The notes: a model not told the origin generated them from the letters alone. A stretch of 64,000 nt of DNA from Deinococcus humi (GCF_014201875.1 NZ_JACHFL010000016.1:1-64000); one strand, 5' to 3'; counted from the stretch's first letter, positions 1 to 8,831 are shown. Program-made: numbers and translations.

Positions 1-69
1 CCCCGCATGCTCAAACAGGTGCTGGTGGAGGATGGCGTCATCAGGTGCGGCTTGGCGGCTGACGGTCAT
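1..69 (-). CDS. Possible start of a gene running off the left edge
   Basis: A minus-strand reading frame opens with ATG at 69 and stays open for 23 codons to the window edge. A GGAGG-like sequence lies about nine bases upstream. The peptide begins MTVSRQAAPDDAILHQH and matches no family I recognise. It is too short to judge coding potential, so this is tentative. Confidence 0.3.
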   Translation of the reverse strand, partial: MTVSRQAAPDDAILHQHLFEHAG

Positions 70-484
70 CTGCAGTGGCCTCCGGAACGTAGCGGTGTAC
101 CGGAGGCGACGCTCGTCGTGCTCTCCTGTACGCTGGCCCTATCGTCCCAAAGGGTCCGTCACACAACCGTCACCCACTCACGTCAATAAAGAGTGAGCAG
201 ACCAGCAAATGTGGTCATCAGCATAAAATTCAGGTTGCTGTTTTCACCCCAAACCTGTTATCCCAGAAACAGCTGCCCGCATCTTCTCCCCAAATAAATG
301 CTGGAGTCGGTAAGGGACGAGCCCCTGCGCCTAGCAATCGTCAGGTTTCGCAAGTGGCCGTGCGTCAAGTGGCTCCCCGCCCCGGTGACATGAAAAAGCC
401 GCGTCAAGGGCAGCAGAAGGAGAACTGAGCGGCGCTGAGCTTGTCAGGTGGTCCCTCCGAGGAAGTGAGGGGCGAGAGGTGACT
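70..484. other. Intergenic, no gene seen
   Basis: About 415 bases without a convincing reading frame. Composition is less GC-rich than the large genes further right. I see no strong hairpin or promoter pair here. Confidence 0.5.
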
Positions 485-931
485 TCAATCCAAGCGCCGC
501 ACCAGAGCAACGTGATCGGCTTGAAAGCCGACACGCTCATAAAAGCTTCGGGCACGCGTGTTGTACCAGGAGGTCTTCAACATGATCTCCACAGCCCCCC
601 TCGAGCGGCTCCACCGCTCTATGGCTTCCATCAGGAATCGCGCTACCCCACTACCCTCCGCATCGGCCGTGACAGCCAGGTCCTTGATGAACACTCCACG
701 TTCAGTGGGATGCCAGTACAGCAGTGTAAAGCCCAGTGGTTGGCCCTCCGTGCCCTCTGCCACCAGAACAGCCGATCCTTCTTCGGGTTCGTGGAGTGCC
801 TGCCTGAACAAGGGTTCGTACCCAGCCGTCATCTGCGCTTGATCCCGCCACGCAGGTGCAGTTGAGGTAAGGCGAGGAGCCAAGCTGAGCATGAACGGCA
901 GGTCATCAGGGGTGGCATCTCGAAGAGTCAT
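485..931 (-). CDS. GNAT family N-acetyltransferase
   Basis: A 148-residue single-domain GNAT protein, predicted to transfer an acetyl group from acetyl-CoA to an unknown amine. The first strand and helix (TLRDATPDDLPFMLSLA) are typical. The acetyl-CoA loop is seen as AEGSGVARFLM near the middle and the C-terminal WYNTRARSFYERVGF segment is the usual GNAT ending. I chose the ATG at 931 because the protein then starts exactly at the family's first strand; an in-frame extension to 1063 adds 44 residues with no domain character. The substrate cannot be told from sequence. It stands alone beside phage debris. Confidence 0.85.
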   Translation of the reverse strand: MTLRDATPDDLPFMLSLAPRLTSTAPAWRDQAQMTAGYEPLFRQALHEPEEGSAVLVAEGTEGQPLGFTLLYWHPTERGVFIKDLAVTADAEGSGVARFLMEAIERWSRSRGAVEIMLKTSWYNTRARSFYERVGFQADHVALVRRLD

Positions 932-1304
932 CTGAGGCTTCACACCCAGAGTGTAGAGAGGGCAGGATGACTGAGAGAGGACACACTTACGGGCATGGCA
1001 TAGACGATGGAGCAGCTTGGTAGAAGGAGAAACACAGCTCGCGCGCACCAGCGCCCTTATCACGCATGTGACCGCTGGTGACCTTGACTGGCAGATGGAC
1101 CGTCCACTGCTGTTCGCTTAGGGAGTTGATCAGGGCTAACCAGGGAAGCCCGAGCGGCTTCGGCGTAGGGCATCCCTGTCGCACTTCCTTTTTCCTCACC
1201 TGAACCCTCCGGTCAATGCAATGCCCTCCCAGATATGCAGCGGGGGCGTCCATCCCGCGACGCTGGCCGGCCCGTCCAGACTGGTCCGGTCAGCAGGCCA
1301 GCCT
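932..1304. other. Intergenic, no gene seen
   Basis: Short overlapping frames on both strands, none with family resemblance or a good start signal. The region leads into the decayed phage block. Confidence 0.4.
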
Positions 1305-2159
1305 TCATGGCTTCCGCCAGCCCCGATGCAAGGCGTCCACCGCTTCATGCCCGATAGAGTCCACGAAATTGCCAGACAGGCGAGCAGGGTATTCACCAAG
1401 CGCCCTGCTGGGATTCGGCATTCCATGGTGACGGATACCGCTGCCCGGCTGGTCCGGCTTCTCTTTCACGAAGCCGGACACAGTTGCCCCCATGGCTTCA
1501 CTCACCGGACCAAGTAGGGTTGCCAGGTCTGCCTCAGTGCGTTCTGCGCGTGCCCCAACACCACCCACATCATGCGCTGAGTCTCTTTATCAACAGCGTC
1601 CACCAAAGGCCGCAGCCGCAGCGGTTCGGGCCGTATTCCCCTTCCACCAGCAACATCCCATGGGTGGTCAGCGGGGCAGACTTATGGATGTAGACCTTGC
1701 ACACTAGCACTGGCAGGTCCGCCCCAATGCCTGCGTGAGCACGTTCGGTGGCGTCTAGCTGAGTGGCGATGCGGCCGAACGTACCGAGCAAAATCCCCGC
1801 TCCCTTGTATCTGGTGTCGGATGGTCGGGCAGCGGATTGATCGGGTTGCTGTCCGCGTCATACTCCTCGAAAAAAGATGGTTCCGGTCCCTCGGCGCCGA
1901 CCGGTTCCTGCTAGGCGTGCAGGGTGACCTGCTGGCCCAGCTCGGCGCACAAGACGTCCAGCTCGGGGTGGGCGTCCCCGTGAATCTGCTCGGTCAGGGA
2001 CCCGGTCACGATTGAGCCTCCGAACCCAGGGGCCAGCTGATCAGGAACTGGGCACCGGTTTGCTCCCGCTGCGCATGGTGGCGAGCGGGGAGCGAATAAG
2101 GCCCGTGCGGCGTCTCGCTTCTCGGCTGAGCCGCGCGGCAGCCGCACAGCAGGCTTCAC
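1305..2159 (-). pseudogene. Decayed minus-strand gene(s), probably phage-derived
   Basis: Three minus-strand frames follow each other with stops and frame changes between them: around 2159-1860 (GGSIVTGSLTEQIHGDAHPEL, then after a stop PSFFEEYDADSNPINPLPDH), 1791-1570 (LLGTFGRIATQLDATERAHA) and 1568-1305 (EADLATLLGPVSEAMGATVS). Each has sensible amino-acid composition over 50-90 residues. They lie downstream of, and in the same direction as, the terminase remnants, so I infer degraded structural or packaging-adjacent genes of the same prophage. I cannot name the protein, and the plus-strand start at 2012-2198 overlaps its upstream edge. Confidence 0.35.
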
Positions 2160-2197
2160 GGAGCGGTAAAACAGGCACGCGAAAGCCCCAAACCTCC

Positions 2198-2686
2198 ATG
2201 TCCGGGGTTACCCGTGCCGACTTCACCCGGTCGGTTAAATTGTGGGACAGGAAAAGATTAACCGCTTTGGGGCTATGCCGTGCTGTGCTTGAACCCGAAG
2301 GGCACGATGGCCCCGATGGGTCCAGATTCCAGTACCAAGACGTGTTCTCACTTGAAGTGCGTAACGGCTACATCCTCCGATTGCGACTCGTTCGGGATGA
2401 GACGCCCTCTGCCACAAGAGGAGCCGCGCCCGATGCCGGCCCCTGGCATCTGGCCGTGGACCTTGAGCACCAGAACCAGACTCATCCGGCCTTCAACTTT
2501 CCCAGCTATTCCTCCGCAGAAGAGCGAGATGAAGCACAGCGGCGAGTATGGGCATATATGGATGGACTGCGCCCCAGACCCAGGCAGGTGCCTTCGTATC
2601 CGGATCCTTTTGATCGTCGTCAGTCTCCCGCCCCAGAAGGCCCAGCTTCTGACGCAGGATCGCCTCTGAATTGGGATCGTGCGTGA
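2198..2686 (+). CDS. Hypothetical protein, paralogue A of a tandem pair
   Basis: Unknown function, 162 residues from the ATG at 2198. A longer reading from a TTG at 2012 is possible but its first 62 residues look like noise. The core (VRNGYILRLRLVRDE, PDAGPWHLAVDLEHQ, SSAEERDEAQRRVWAYMDGL) aligns by eye with the protein encoded just downstream (RRNGYQVVLELWHDE, PDARQWSWMARLNGK, NDQEVAIKRLRAYIDLL). The likely fold is a small mixed strand/helix domain ending in an amphipathic helix, then a proline-rich tail. No RBS is obvious. It overlaps the edge of phage debris on the other strand and could be an accessory prophage gene. Confidence 0.5.
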   Translation: MSGVTRADFTRSVKLWDRKRLTALGLCRAVLEPEGHDGPDGSRFQYQDVFSLEVRNGYILRLRLVRDETPSATRGAAPDAGPWHLAVDLEHQNQTHPAFNFPSYSSAEERDEAQRRVWAYMDGLRPRPRQVPSYPDPFDRRQSPAPEGPASDAGSPLNWDRA

Positions 2687-2715
2687 TTGCCGCCCACATT
2701 CATCAGATTGTCGAG
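2643..2715. repeat. Direct repeat copy 1 of 2 (about 73 bp)
   Basis: Covers the 3' end of paralogue A and the bases after it. It shares CAGCTTCTG, then a nearly exact core ATTGGGATCGTGCGTGAT followed by GCCGC and CATTCATCAG, with the copy at 3172-3243. Together with the paralogous ORFs it marks a tandem duplication of roughly 0.5 kb. Confidence 0.75.
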
Positions 2716-2800
2716 TTGGGCGTTGAGCGTCGCATCCGGTGGTCTGGTTCTAGGCGTGTCCAGGGACAATGGAGTGATCGACCACACTCCCCCCGAAAGG

Positions 2801-3151
2801 ATGCATCTAAGAAATTGCGAATTGTTCAAGGTGGCTCTCCTCTTTACCGTGAAGCAGCCTGATATTCATGGTGATATGGCAACCAAAAACGCGTTCTGGG
2901 AACGGCGAAACGGGTATCAAGTGGTGCTGGAACTGTGGCATGATGAGTCGCGCAACGTAGGCGGGGATGTCCCAGATGCCAGGCAGTGGTCATGGATGGC
3001 CCGACTGAACGGTAAGGACTGCACAAACGCCGCCCTGGGAGACAGCGAGACGACTTACGCAGACCTGAACGATCAGGAAGTGGCTATCAAACGGCTGAGG
3101 GCCTACATTGATTTATTGCCCTCCGGGACTGGTGCCAGGGCCCAACTCTGA
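2801..3151 (+). CDS. Hypothetical protein, paralogue B of a tandem pair
   Basis: Unknown function, 116 residues from ATG 2801; an ATG at 2876 is an alternative that starts exactly at the conserved core. The core RRNGYQVVLELWHDE and the terminal helix NDQEVAIKRLRAYIDLL match paralogue A by eye. It is followed by the second copy of the 72-bp repeat, so ORF and tail were duplicated together. The sequences have diverged considerably at protein level, which suggests an old duplication or diversifying change. Confidence 0.5.
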   Translation: MHLRNCELFKVALLFTVKQPDIHGDMATKNAFWERRNGYQVVLELWHDESRNVGGDVPDARQWSWMARLNGKDCTNAALGDSETTYADLNDQEVAIKRLRAYIDLLPSGTGARAQL

Positions 3152-3171
3152 GTCCGCCCGCTCGGCGGGCT

Positions 3172-3243
3172 CAGCTTCTGGGGCAGGCTGGCCTTTAGAT
3201 TGGGATCGTGCGTGATGCCGCTCGCATTCATCAGGTTGCCGAG
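3172..3243. repeat. Direct repeat copy 2 of 2 (about 72 bp)
   Basis: Second copy of the tail repeat that follows paralogue A. Read on the minus strand it gives LGNLMNASGITHDPNLKA in one open frame, so the repeat could instead be a fragment of a minus-strand phage gene that was duplicated. Confidence 0.75.
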
Positions 3244-3457
3244 CTGCCAGGCATGGCGTCCAGAGCTGCGTCGCTTAGGCCGCCGTGCTCCAACTAAGGC
3301 CATAACTCCGGGGCACACCGTTCAAGCGCATCAGGTTGGCGATGCCGAAACGGTTGATCACCAACGCAATGCCGCCCAGGATACCCATCCCAGCCAGTTC
3401 AAACTAGCTGGTCAGGCCTGCGCACCTTTACATTCAGATCCGCCCAGCAACAGGCAG

Positions 3458-4080
3458 TTACTGCCAGGCCGGCCCGCTCAGCTCCGCGTCCTCGCCTTCC
3501 TCGGTACGCGCCAGGACGTGCCCCGCCAAGTCATCCGGGTGCCAGCGCGTGTGCGTCAGGACCACCCGGGCGCCGGGAGCCAGGCGAGTCACAAGCGCGG
3601 ACGTAAACCACTCCCAGACTCCCTCCCGGATCACCTTGGATGCTGCTGCCGTCCTTGAGAGGATCGTCAATGACGGCCACAAAGGCGCCCATCCCGGTGA
3701 TCGAGCAGCCGACGCCTGCGGCCTGGAAGAAACCTTTCAAGTTGGTGCCCCAATCGGTTGCTCCCTGGGCGTCATCCGTCAGACGCACGTGTGGGAAGAA
3801 CATTGGGAAGGCCCCCTCATTGCGACTGCTGGTGCGGGCGAGCCGAACTGCGTAGCTGGCATAGATGGCTTCGGCATCCGGATGCTACCCGAACATCCAC
3901 TCCATCCAGGCTTTCACCATTTCGGTCTTGCTGTTCAATCAGCAGCGCGATATGCGGGGCCAGCTGATAGCGCGGATACCAGGCCTGCCAGTACTGGCTC
4001 AGGGTGCGGAGGGTTGCCCCTTCAGTTCGGGATCGGCGGGCGGTTTTCCAGGCTCGAGCCTTGCGCTGGAGCGTTTCCAT
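3458..4080 (-). pseudogene. terL: Phage terminase large subunit, decayed
   Basis: The large terminase is the ATPase/nuclease motor that packages DNA into phage heads. Pieces appear in order on the minus strand: PRYQLAPHIALLIEQQ (start), then MVKAWMEWMFG, a stop, HPDAEAIYASYAVRLARTSSR, then FFPHVRLTDDAQGATDW, GAFVAVIDDPLKD (the IIDDPxK motif) and, in another frame, PGARVVLTHTRWHPDDLAGHVL (the TRWHxDDL motif). At least one in-frame stop and two frame changes break it. About 210 residues remain of a protein usually over 400 residues, so the C-terminal nuclease is mostly gone. It sits directly after the small-subunit remnant, the normal phage order. Confidence 0.75.
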
Positions 4081-4446
4081 TCTGGTCAGCATCCCCAGCA
4101 TTGAGTACCTCCAGGGCCAGCGCGATCTCGCCCAGGTCCTTGCCCGCGGCGATCAGGGTTCGCAGGGCGGGCAGGTTGACCTGCTGTTGCTGGAACCCGC
4201 TTTCAGGGTCTCTGACGGTGACCATCGGCTCAATGCACTCGACGATCATGGTGGCCTTGTGCAGGGTGCTCCGCAGGGCGCGGTGGAGCCCCTGATCCAG
4301 CTGCCCTCGGCGACGCCCCATCTGCGGGCGAAAAGTTTCGAAAGTTTGGCATCGGATTTCAGCCGGACGCGGTAATTTTCAACTGTCCTGGTAGCGATCT
4401 TCGATTTTTTCGCCGCCCTCTCATCTCCGGGGAAGGCCGCGTCCAC
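4022..4446 (-). pseudogene. terS: Phage terminase small subunit-like, frameshifted
   Basis: The N-terminal half (AAKKSKIATRTVENYRVRLK, a helix-turn-helix-like DNA-binding segment) is in one frame and the C-terminal half (LDQGLHRALRSTLHKATMIV through EIALALEVLN) in another, with the frame change near 4300. Coding character extends upstream to about 4497, where AGGAGG sits on a GTG. Assignment rests on the DNA-binding look and the position immediately before the large subunit; it is an inference rather than a firm family match. Confidence 0.5.
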
Positions 4447-4699
4447 CAGAATCGCGGCAGCCCGATCAGAGTTCAGGGTATGGGCAATAGGGATCGGCCC
4501 CGGTTGTGCTTGGGCGGGTCACCTCCTAAGTTGGGGAAGAGAAGCACCTCCCGCTTCAATGAACAGGCGGTAGTCAATAGGCACAGATGTTGGACACCTT
4601 GTCGGGCGTCACCTTAATACGCCCTTTAACGACACTTGAACGTTTAGTCATGGAGGGTGTTGTGATGTGTCTGAAATCACGTCTGACTAGCCTCAATGC

Positions 4700-4972
4700 A
4701 TGGGAAAAGTCGCCATTCGTAAGTTTTCTTATTTGGACCACCACAGCGAGATCATCAGAGAACGCAGAAACTTCCCACCCATCTCAACGTTCGAGCCACG
4801 GCTAGGCATTCAGGTGCGTTACGGCTTGAAGTTCGACGGTCACATCACGCATTGGACTAATTTTGTGGAAGCCGCGGATGATCAGCTGTCCGCCGAGAGC
4901 ATTGCGGAGATGGGCGTGCGGCAGGCGCTTGAGCTATACGAAAAGACTGAAAGAGCCTCATCCGCTGCCTGA
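4700..4972 (+). CDS. Hypothetical small protein
   Basis: Unknown function, 90 residues, no signal peptide or membrane segment. The N-terminal half is basic with likely strands (RLGIQVRYGLKFDGHITHW); the second half is acidic and helical (QLSAESIAEMGVRQALELYE). It lies 16 bases before the next ORF on the same strand, so the two probably form an operon. No strong RBS precedes the ATG at 4700. Confidence 0.55.
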   Translation: MGKVAIRKFSYLDHHSEIIRERRNFPPISTFEPRLGIQVRYGLKFDGHITHWTNFVEAADDQLSAESIAEMGVRQALELYEKTERASSAA

Positions 4973-4988
4973 TTGGAGAAAGTGATTT

Positions 4989-5459
4989 ATGGACAAAGAA
5001 ACACTGGCCGAGTTGAAAGCCCAGACCGAGCACAATGCGGCGGTCCGCACAGGCTGGTTGACCGATCAACCCAGAGCGGAGGCCATGTCCCGTGAACGAG
5101 GGGTTGAACGAATGACCAAATTCGTTGCGACGTTTCACCAGGCCTTCTGGAGTCTCGAAGCCATCATTGCCTCCACGCTCAAAGGAAATGCAGAAATCAA
5201 GAGCCAGGAGTACATGAGCTACGCCACCGAGGCCCGAATGGAAACCTGGCTGCCTGGACGTGGTGATCGCTGGGTCCATGCTTTTTTGAAAGCAGATTTG
5301 GCGCTGAACACCGATATCATTGAGCTTGCGGGTCAATATACCACCGCCAGCCATCCCACGGTCTCCTTGCCTTTCTCTCGCACCTATCACCTCGAGAGTC
5401 TTTCGTCGAGACAGATCGAGCAGGATGTCGGCGAACTGCTCAAAGAGCTCCTGACTTAA
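4989..5459 (+). CDS. Hypothetical protein
   Basis: Unknown function, 156 residues, soluble and mostly helical by composition, with a conspicuously charged N-terminus. A GGAGAAAG sequence lies a few bases before the ATG, which supports this start. It follows the 90-residue ORF closely and precedes another small same-strand ORF, giving a three-gene cluster of unknowns next to prophage debris. No known motif is visible. Confidence 0.6.
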   Translation: MDKETLAELKAQTEHNAAVRTGWLTDQPRAEAMSRERGVERMTKFVATFHQAFWSLEAIIASTLKGNAEIKSQEYMSYATEARMETWLPGRGDRWVHAFLKADLALNTDIIELAGQYTTASHPTVSLPFSRTYHLESLSSRQIEQDVGELLKELLT

Positions 5460-5533
5460 ATCTCAAGTTGATCTCTGGCGGGAGTTCGCGGTTTGCGGTG
5501 GAGTCGCCACCTTCTGGTGGGTAGAGTTCCGCT

Positions 5534-5812
5534 GTGGAAGAGAAGACCATTGGACAACTGGCGGAAGACATCAAAGGGCTCGTCCAACATTTCGAAGCGC
5601 TCTGCGCCCGAGCCCTGGCTCACCCGGTGTTCCCTTATCTCCCGGACGCCGCCGAATACGAACAGCTCTTCGTTCTCGGCGAGCAAACCCTGCGTGACGA
5701 CCTCACGGCAGGCATCGCCAGTCTTGCGCCCGTCATCCAGGAGATCGAAGTGGGGCTGGAGAACATGGAGAAGTACCGAGATCAGGTACCTCAGGAGAGT
5801 CTTTCTAACTAA
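5534..5812 (+). CDS. Hypothetical helical protein, GTG start
   Basis: Unknown function, 92 residues, start GTG at 5534. The sequence is acidic and predicted to be almost entirely helical (EKTIGQLAEDIKGLVQHFEA, LAPVIQEIEVGLENMEKYRD), compatible with a small coiled-coil or helical-bundle partner protein. It is the last gene of a three-gene plus-strand cluster and is followed by a clear hairpin at 5860. Confidence 0.55.
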   Translation: MEEKTIGQLAEDIKGLVQHFEALCARALAHPVFPYLPDAAEYEQLFVLGEQTLRDDLTAGIASLAPVIQEIEVGLENMEKYRDQVPQESLSN

Positions 5813-5859
5813 CCCCTACACCAGCGACTGGCGGCCTTCACGCTGTAGCGCGAAACAAG

Positions 5860-5894
5860 AAGGCAGGCTGTCTGAAATTCAGACGGCCTGCCTT
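5860..5894 (+). terminator. Hairpin terminator after the 4.7-5.8 kb cluster
   Basis: A 17-bp stem with one G-T pair: AAGGCAGGCTGTCTGAA at 5860-5876 and its complement at 5878-5894, with almost no loop. It resembles the hairpins found at the 3' ends of the IS6 remnants in this window but no transposase piece adjoins it. Confidence 0.6.
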
Positions 5895-5993
5895 CCCAAA
5901 GCTCCCTGTTTCCATGACCCCGACCCAGTCAAGATCATCTGCAAGTCGAACTCTTGAACTCCAGACCATGGAGCTCGAGGTCTAGCGGAGCAG

Positions 5994-6468
5994 TCATGCC
6001 ACGGCGAACGTGAACGTAAACTAGCCCGAGGCTGTGTCATTGCCAGGAATGAGCTCTTTGCCGTCCTGCTGGTAGGTCAGCTGACCTCCAACACTGAACC
6101 CAGCCGCTCTGAAGGACGCTCTGGACGGCAGCAGTTCTTCTATTTCCCATTCTTGTCGTAGATGCCTGGATAGATCAGCACGTCATCCTGCTCGAAGCTC
6201 GTGGCTGCCACAGTCTTGCCGTCCGCCTGTTGCACCGCTTTCACCAATGGACTGTTGATCGTGGGGTCTATGACCAGCGGCGTGATAGCAATGCCATCGC
6301 GGTCAATGAGGGATTGAAGGGGAGGGTGGTGGGCACTTGAACGCCCAACACAGTTAGGGAGGCGGGGCTGGAGGGAAGGCTGGCCAGAGGAATGGTGGAC
6401 CGGCTGCAGGAAGACAAGAGAAGGGCGTCTCCAAGCATGATGGCAGCACTCCGCACTTTAACTGACAT
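5994..6468 (-). pseudogene. Broken lipoprotein gene
   Basis: A good start exists: GGAGAAGT before the ATG at 6468, then a signal peptide ending LLLSSC, a lipobox. The frame then fails near 6300, continues in another frame (LIDRDGIAITPLVIDPTIN ... DDVLIYPGIYDKNGK), shifts again near 6143 (LLPSRASFRAAGFSVGGQL) and ends after one internal stop with FTFTFAVA at 5994. Joined, it would be an exported lipid-anchored protein of about 155 residues. Function unknown. The intact start and two clean frame changes indicate recent decay or sequence error. Confidence 0.6.
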
Positions 6469-6679
6469 ACTTCTCCTAGGAACATGACAGGACGCGATTG
6501 GGAACCGCATGAAAGTTGTATCTGTGTGCTGTCAGCATGGCAGGAGAGAAAAGAGATTTCGCGTCAAATTGATTCTCTTGGTTCTGGTCTAGGGTCATAG
6601 CAATGAAGCTTTAGATATAGGCTGAACAGAACAGCGTCAAGAAGCGAAAAACAGCCGATGGTGCTGTTGGGCATCTGGG

Positions 6680-6910
6680 TTAGGTGGTGATCACGTACCA
6701 ATAGGTCCTTGTGGGCGGAGCCCCACCGTTGGTGCTCTCGACTTCTCGGGCGATCATGCCCTCATGTTCGAGTTCGTACAGAGCGGCATCAATTTCGTTG
6801 TGCGGCCAGCCAGAAAGAGTCTTGGCCAAATCAGCGGCCGTGCTGCGCGTCGAAGGCTTCTGACGAATATGCGCCAGCACGTCATGTTTGCAAGTCGGGA
6901 AAGCGCTCAT
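6680..6910 (-). CDS. Small winged-helix DNA-binding protein
   Basis: A 76-residue protein with the layout of a single winged helix: a first helix (KHDVLAHIRQKP), TAADLAKTLSGWPHNEIDAA as the helix-turn-helix, ALYELEHEGMIAREVE leading into the wing, and a final strand TYWYVITT. Such one-domain proteins usually act as transcriptional regulators, but the target cannot be told. It stands alone; the neighbouring lipoprotein pseudogene is on the same strand downstream. Confidence 0.7.
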   Translation of the reverse strand: MSAFPTCKHDVLAHIRQKPSTRSTAADLAKTLSGWPHNEIDAALYELEHEGMIAREVESTNGGAPPTRTYWYVITT

Positions 6911-7563
6911 GCAGGAAGTGTATGCCCCTCCTATCTGCGTTTGATCATGACAATCACGCCTTCTTAAAACCTCGATATGCTGCCCACGAACGGCTCTTTG
7001 TGCAACACAGTTCGGTCAGGTAGACTGGCTCTCTGACCAGCAAGCGGAATGGGGCAGGCAACCGATCATCAGGTTTCAAGAGATAGACCAGCCTTTGAGA
7101 GCAGCGGGCAGCGCGGCTGGTGGCCTTCTTGTTGTGGATCGTTTTGCCTCCCTTCCATAGGGTGGACTGAACGGTGTCTTTTTGATAAGAGAGCTGTAAC
7201 ACAGCTCAATCCCCTAATGGTTACGCTGACGCAATAGACTGGCATTCCATACAGAAGCTCCGTCGTCCGTGCCACGAAACAGAAACCCTCAAAGAGTGCA
7301 GGGACGTACCGGGGGAGCTCAACCCAGAAAGCTGCCCAGCCCTTGAAGTTGTTATGGGCCGATGTTCGATGGCCAGATCGAATATTGGAGTGACGTCGTC
7401 CGAGCCATAAAGGATAGGTGGTCGCAAGCAAAATCGCGGGCCTGGGCAGGCGACAGGCGCTCCGACTCAGACCAAGAAGAGAGCCGTCCCGCATCTCCAG
7501 CCGAGTGAGAGCCACCCTGGTGAGGAGCACCAGAGGGGTTTAGATCTGTTCAACAGTCCGCAC
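6911..7563. other. Intergenic, no gene seen
   Basis: About 650 bases with only scattered frames. A minus-strand stretch near 7069-7530 has moderately protein-like composition but no recognisable family, RBS or continuity. It may be an old remnant. Confidence 0.4.
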
Positions 7564-7590
7564 CAAAAAAAGCCCCACGCTCTGTGGGAC
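7564..7590 (-). terminator. Intrinsic terminator of the sulfocyanin gene
   Basis: On the minus strand GTCCCACAGAGCGTGGGGC is followed by a run of seven T. The hairpin lies about 60 bases after the stop of the cupredoxin gene, in the correct orientation. Confidence 0.8.
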
Positions 7591-7645
7591 GGTAATTAGG
7601 TAGGTCTTGACGCTCGGATCAGTCGGACGTCTCTGCTTTGTGCCG

Positions 7646-8161
7646 TTACTTGTAAGCGACAGCCTTGGCGCCATCGACGACCTGCATCTTCACGTACATG
7701 CCGTTCTGCGCGTGTTTGCCAACCCGGCACAGAATGAAGTAGGTGCCCGAACGGTTGGCGACGAACTTGGCAGGGGCCTCCGTGGCACCGGCGGGTGGGA
7801 TGACTGGGGTTTGTGCGTTGGCGAAGGCCAGAGGAGCCTTAAAGGGCTCGGCTGGCAACGTGCTGCCGGCGATCACGGCAAAGTCGTGCGGCATACGGCC
7901 CGCGTTGTTCAAGTTGACCTCCACGGTCCACCCGAGGGGCACGGTCAGGGTCTTTTCGCCTTTGGCATCGCCATTGTAGTTCAGGCCGTTGTTGTTCATG
8001 CCGTGGCCGGCCACGAAGGTCACCTGCACCGTTTTCCCGGCGCTGTCGGCCTTGATGGCCGGGGGCATGTCCATGCCTGTCATGGGCGCCGTGGACGCTG
8101 GGGAGGTCTGGGCCAGGGCAGCGGAGGCAAGCAAGAACGCGGTCATCACTGGTTTTTTCAT
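7646..8161 (-). CDS. Sulfocyanin-like exported blue-copper protein
   Basis: A 171-residue cupredoxin. It begins with a signal peptide (KKPVMTAFLLASAALAQ). The type 1 copper ligands are visible: H92 in RMPHDF and C145, H150, M155 in FILCRVGKHAQNGMY, the Cys-x4-His-x4-Met spacing of the sulfocyanin/plastocyanin type. The domain from about residue 45 to the end fits a single cupredoxin barrel. It should carry single electrons outside the cytoplasmic membrane or act as a periplasmic copper protein. It is monocistronic with its own terminator, so no partner oxidase is evident; the PQQ/cytochrome c operon 30 kb away is the nearest redox system. Confidence 0.85.
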   Translation of the reverse strand: MKKPVMTAFLLASAALAQTSPASTAPMTGMDMPPAIKADSAGKTVQVTFVAGHGMNNNGLNYNGDAKGEKTLTVPLGWTVEVNLNNAGRMPHDFAVIAGSTLPAEPFKAPLAFANAQTPVIPPAGATEAPAKFVANRSGTYFILCRVGKHAQNGMYVKMQVVDGAKAVAYK

Positions 8162-8368
8162 GGTCTTCTCTATTGTGCAGTCTGAGGGCGGGTGCCAGTG
8201 TGCCTACCGTACATGGACCTCGCTGATTCGTGCATTGCCTCGGAGTGTTGGCGGCGCAAAGGGGGCCCCAGTGGCGAGTGCTCTGATTACTGGGACGCTC
8301 TCGAACCACGTCCGCATCAGTCGTCATCGAGAGGTAACCTCAACAGACCTCCACGCCAGTCCAGATCG

Positions 8369-8710
8369 CTATTTCTGAACCACACAAAAGTTGTTCCCAT
8401 CTGGGTCTCTGAGCACCACGAAATCGGGATCTTTGCCGTAGTGCCACGCGACGCGTTGCGCTCCTAGCTCCAGCAGTCGCTCGACTTCTGCGGCCTGATC
8501 CGTTGCATACAGGTCCAGATGGTGCCGTTTCGCTTTGTCTGACGTCACCACCTTCAACGCCAACTGCGCTCCGTGACCTGCTTGTGGGATCAGGACGGCC
8601 CAATCGTCGTCTGGTTCATTCCGGAGCCGGTAATTTAGCGCCGCTGTCCAGAAGGCAATGGCGCGTTGCAGGTCAGTCACGCCCCAGACCAGTGAGCCAA
8701 TAGTCAACAT
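8369..8710 (-). CDS. VOC (glyoxalase/bleomycin-resistance fold) protein
   Basis: A 113-residue VOC-superfamily protein with one glyoxalase-like domain. The opening strand SLVWGVTDLQRAIAFWTAAL and the C-terminal FVVLRDPDGNNFCVVQ are the typical first and last elements of the beta-alpha-beta-beta-beta unit. These proteins are metal-dependent lyases, dioxygenases or drug-binding proteins; which of these cannot be said. Metal ligands of glyoxalase I are not all obvious. It is not in an operon. Confidence 0.8.
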   Translation of the reverse strand: MLTIGSLVWGVTDLQRAIAFWTAALNYRLRNEPDDDWAVLIPQAGHGAQLALKVVTSDKAKRHHLDLYATDQAAEVERLLELGAQRVAWHYGKDPDFVVLRDPDGNNFCVVQK

Positions 8711-8831
8711 GCCTCAGTATGTCGCTGGCTCGAAAATCCTGGTGGCCGCACGAGACGACGAGCGGCTGGCCTTCCCATGAACATAACCGCGGCGAATAGC
8801 GCTTCAGTCGTAACTGACGCGCTTGTCAGTA

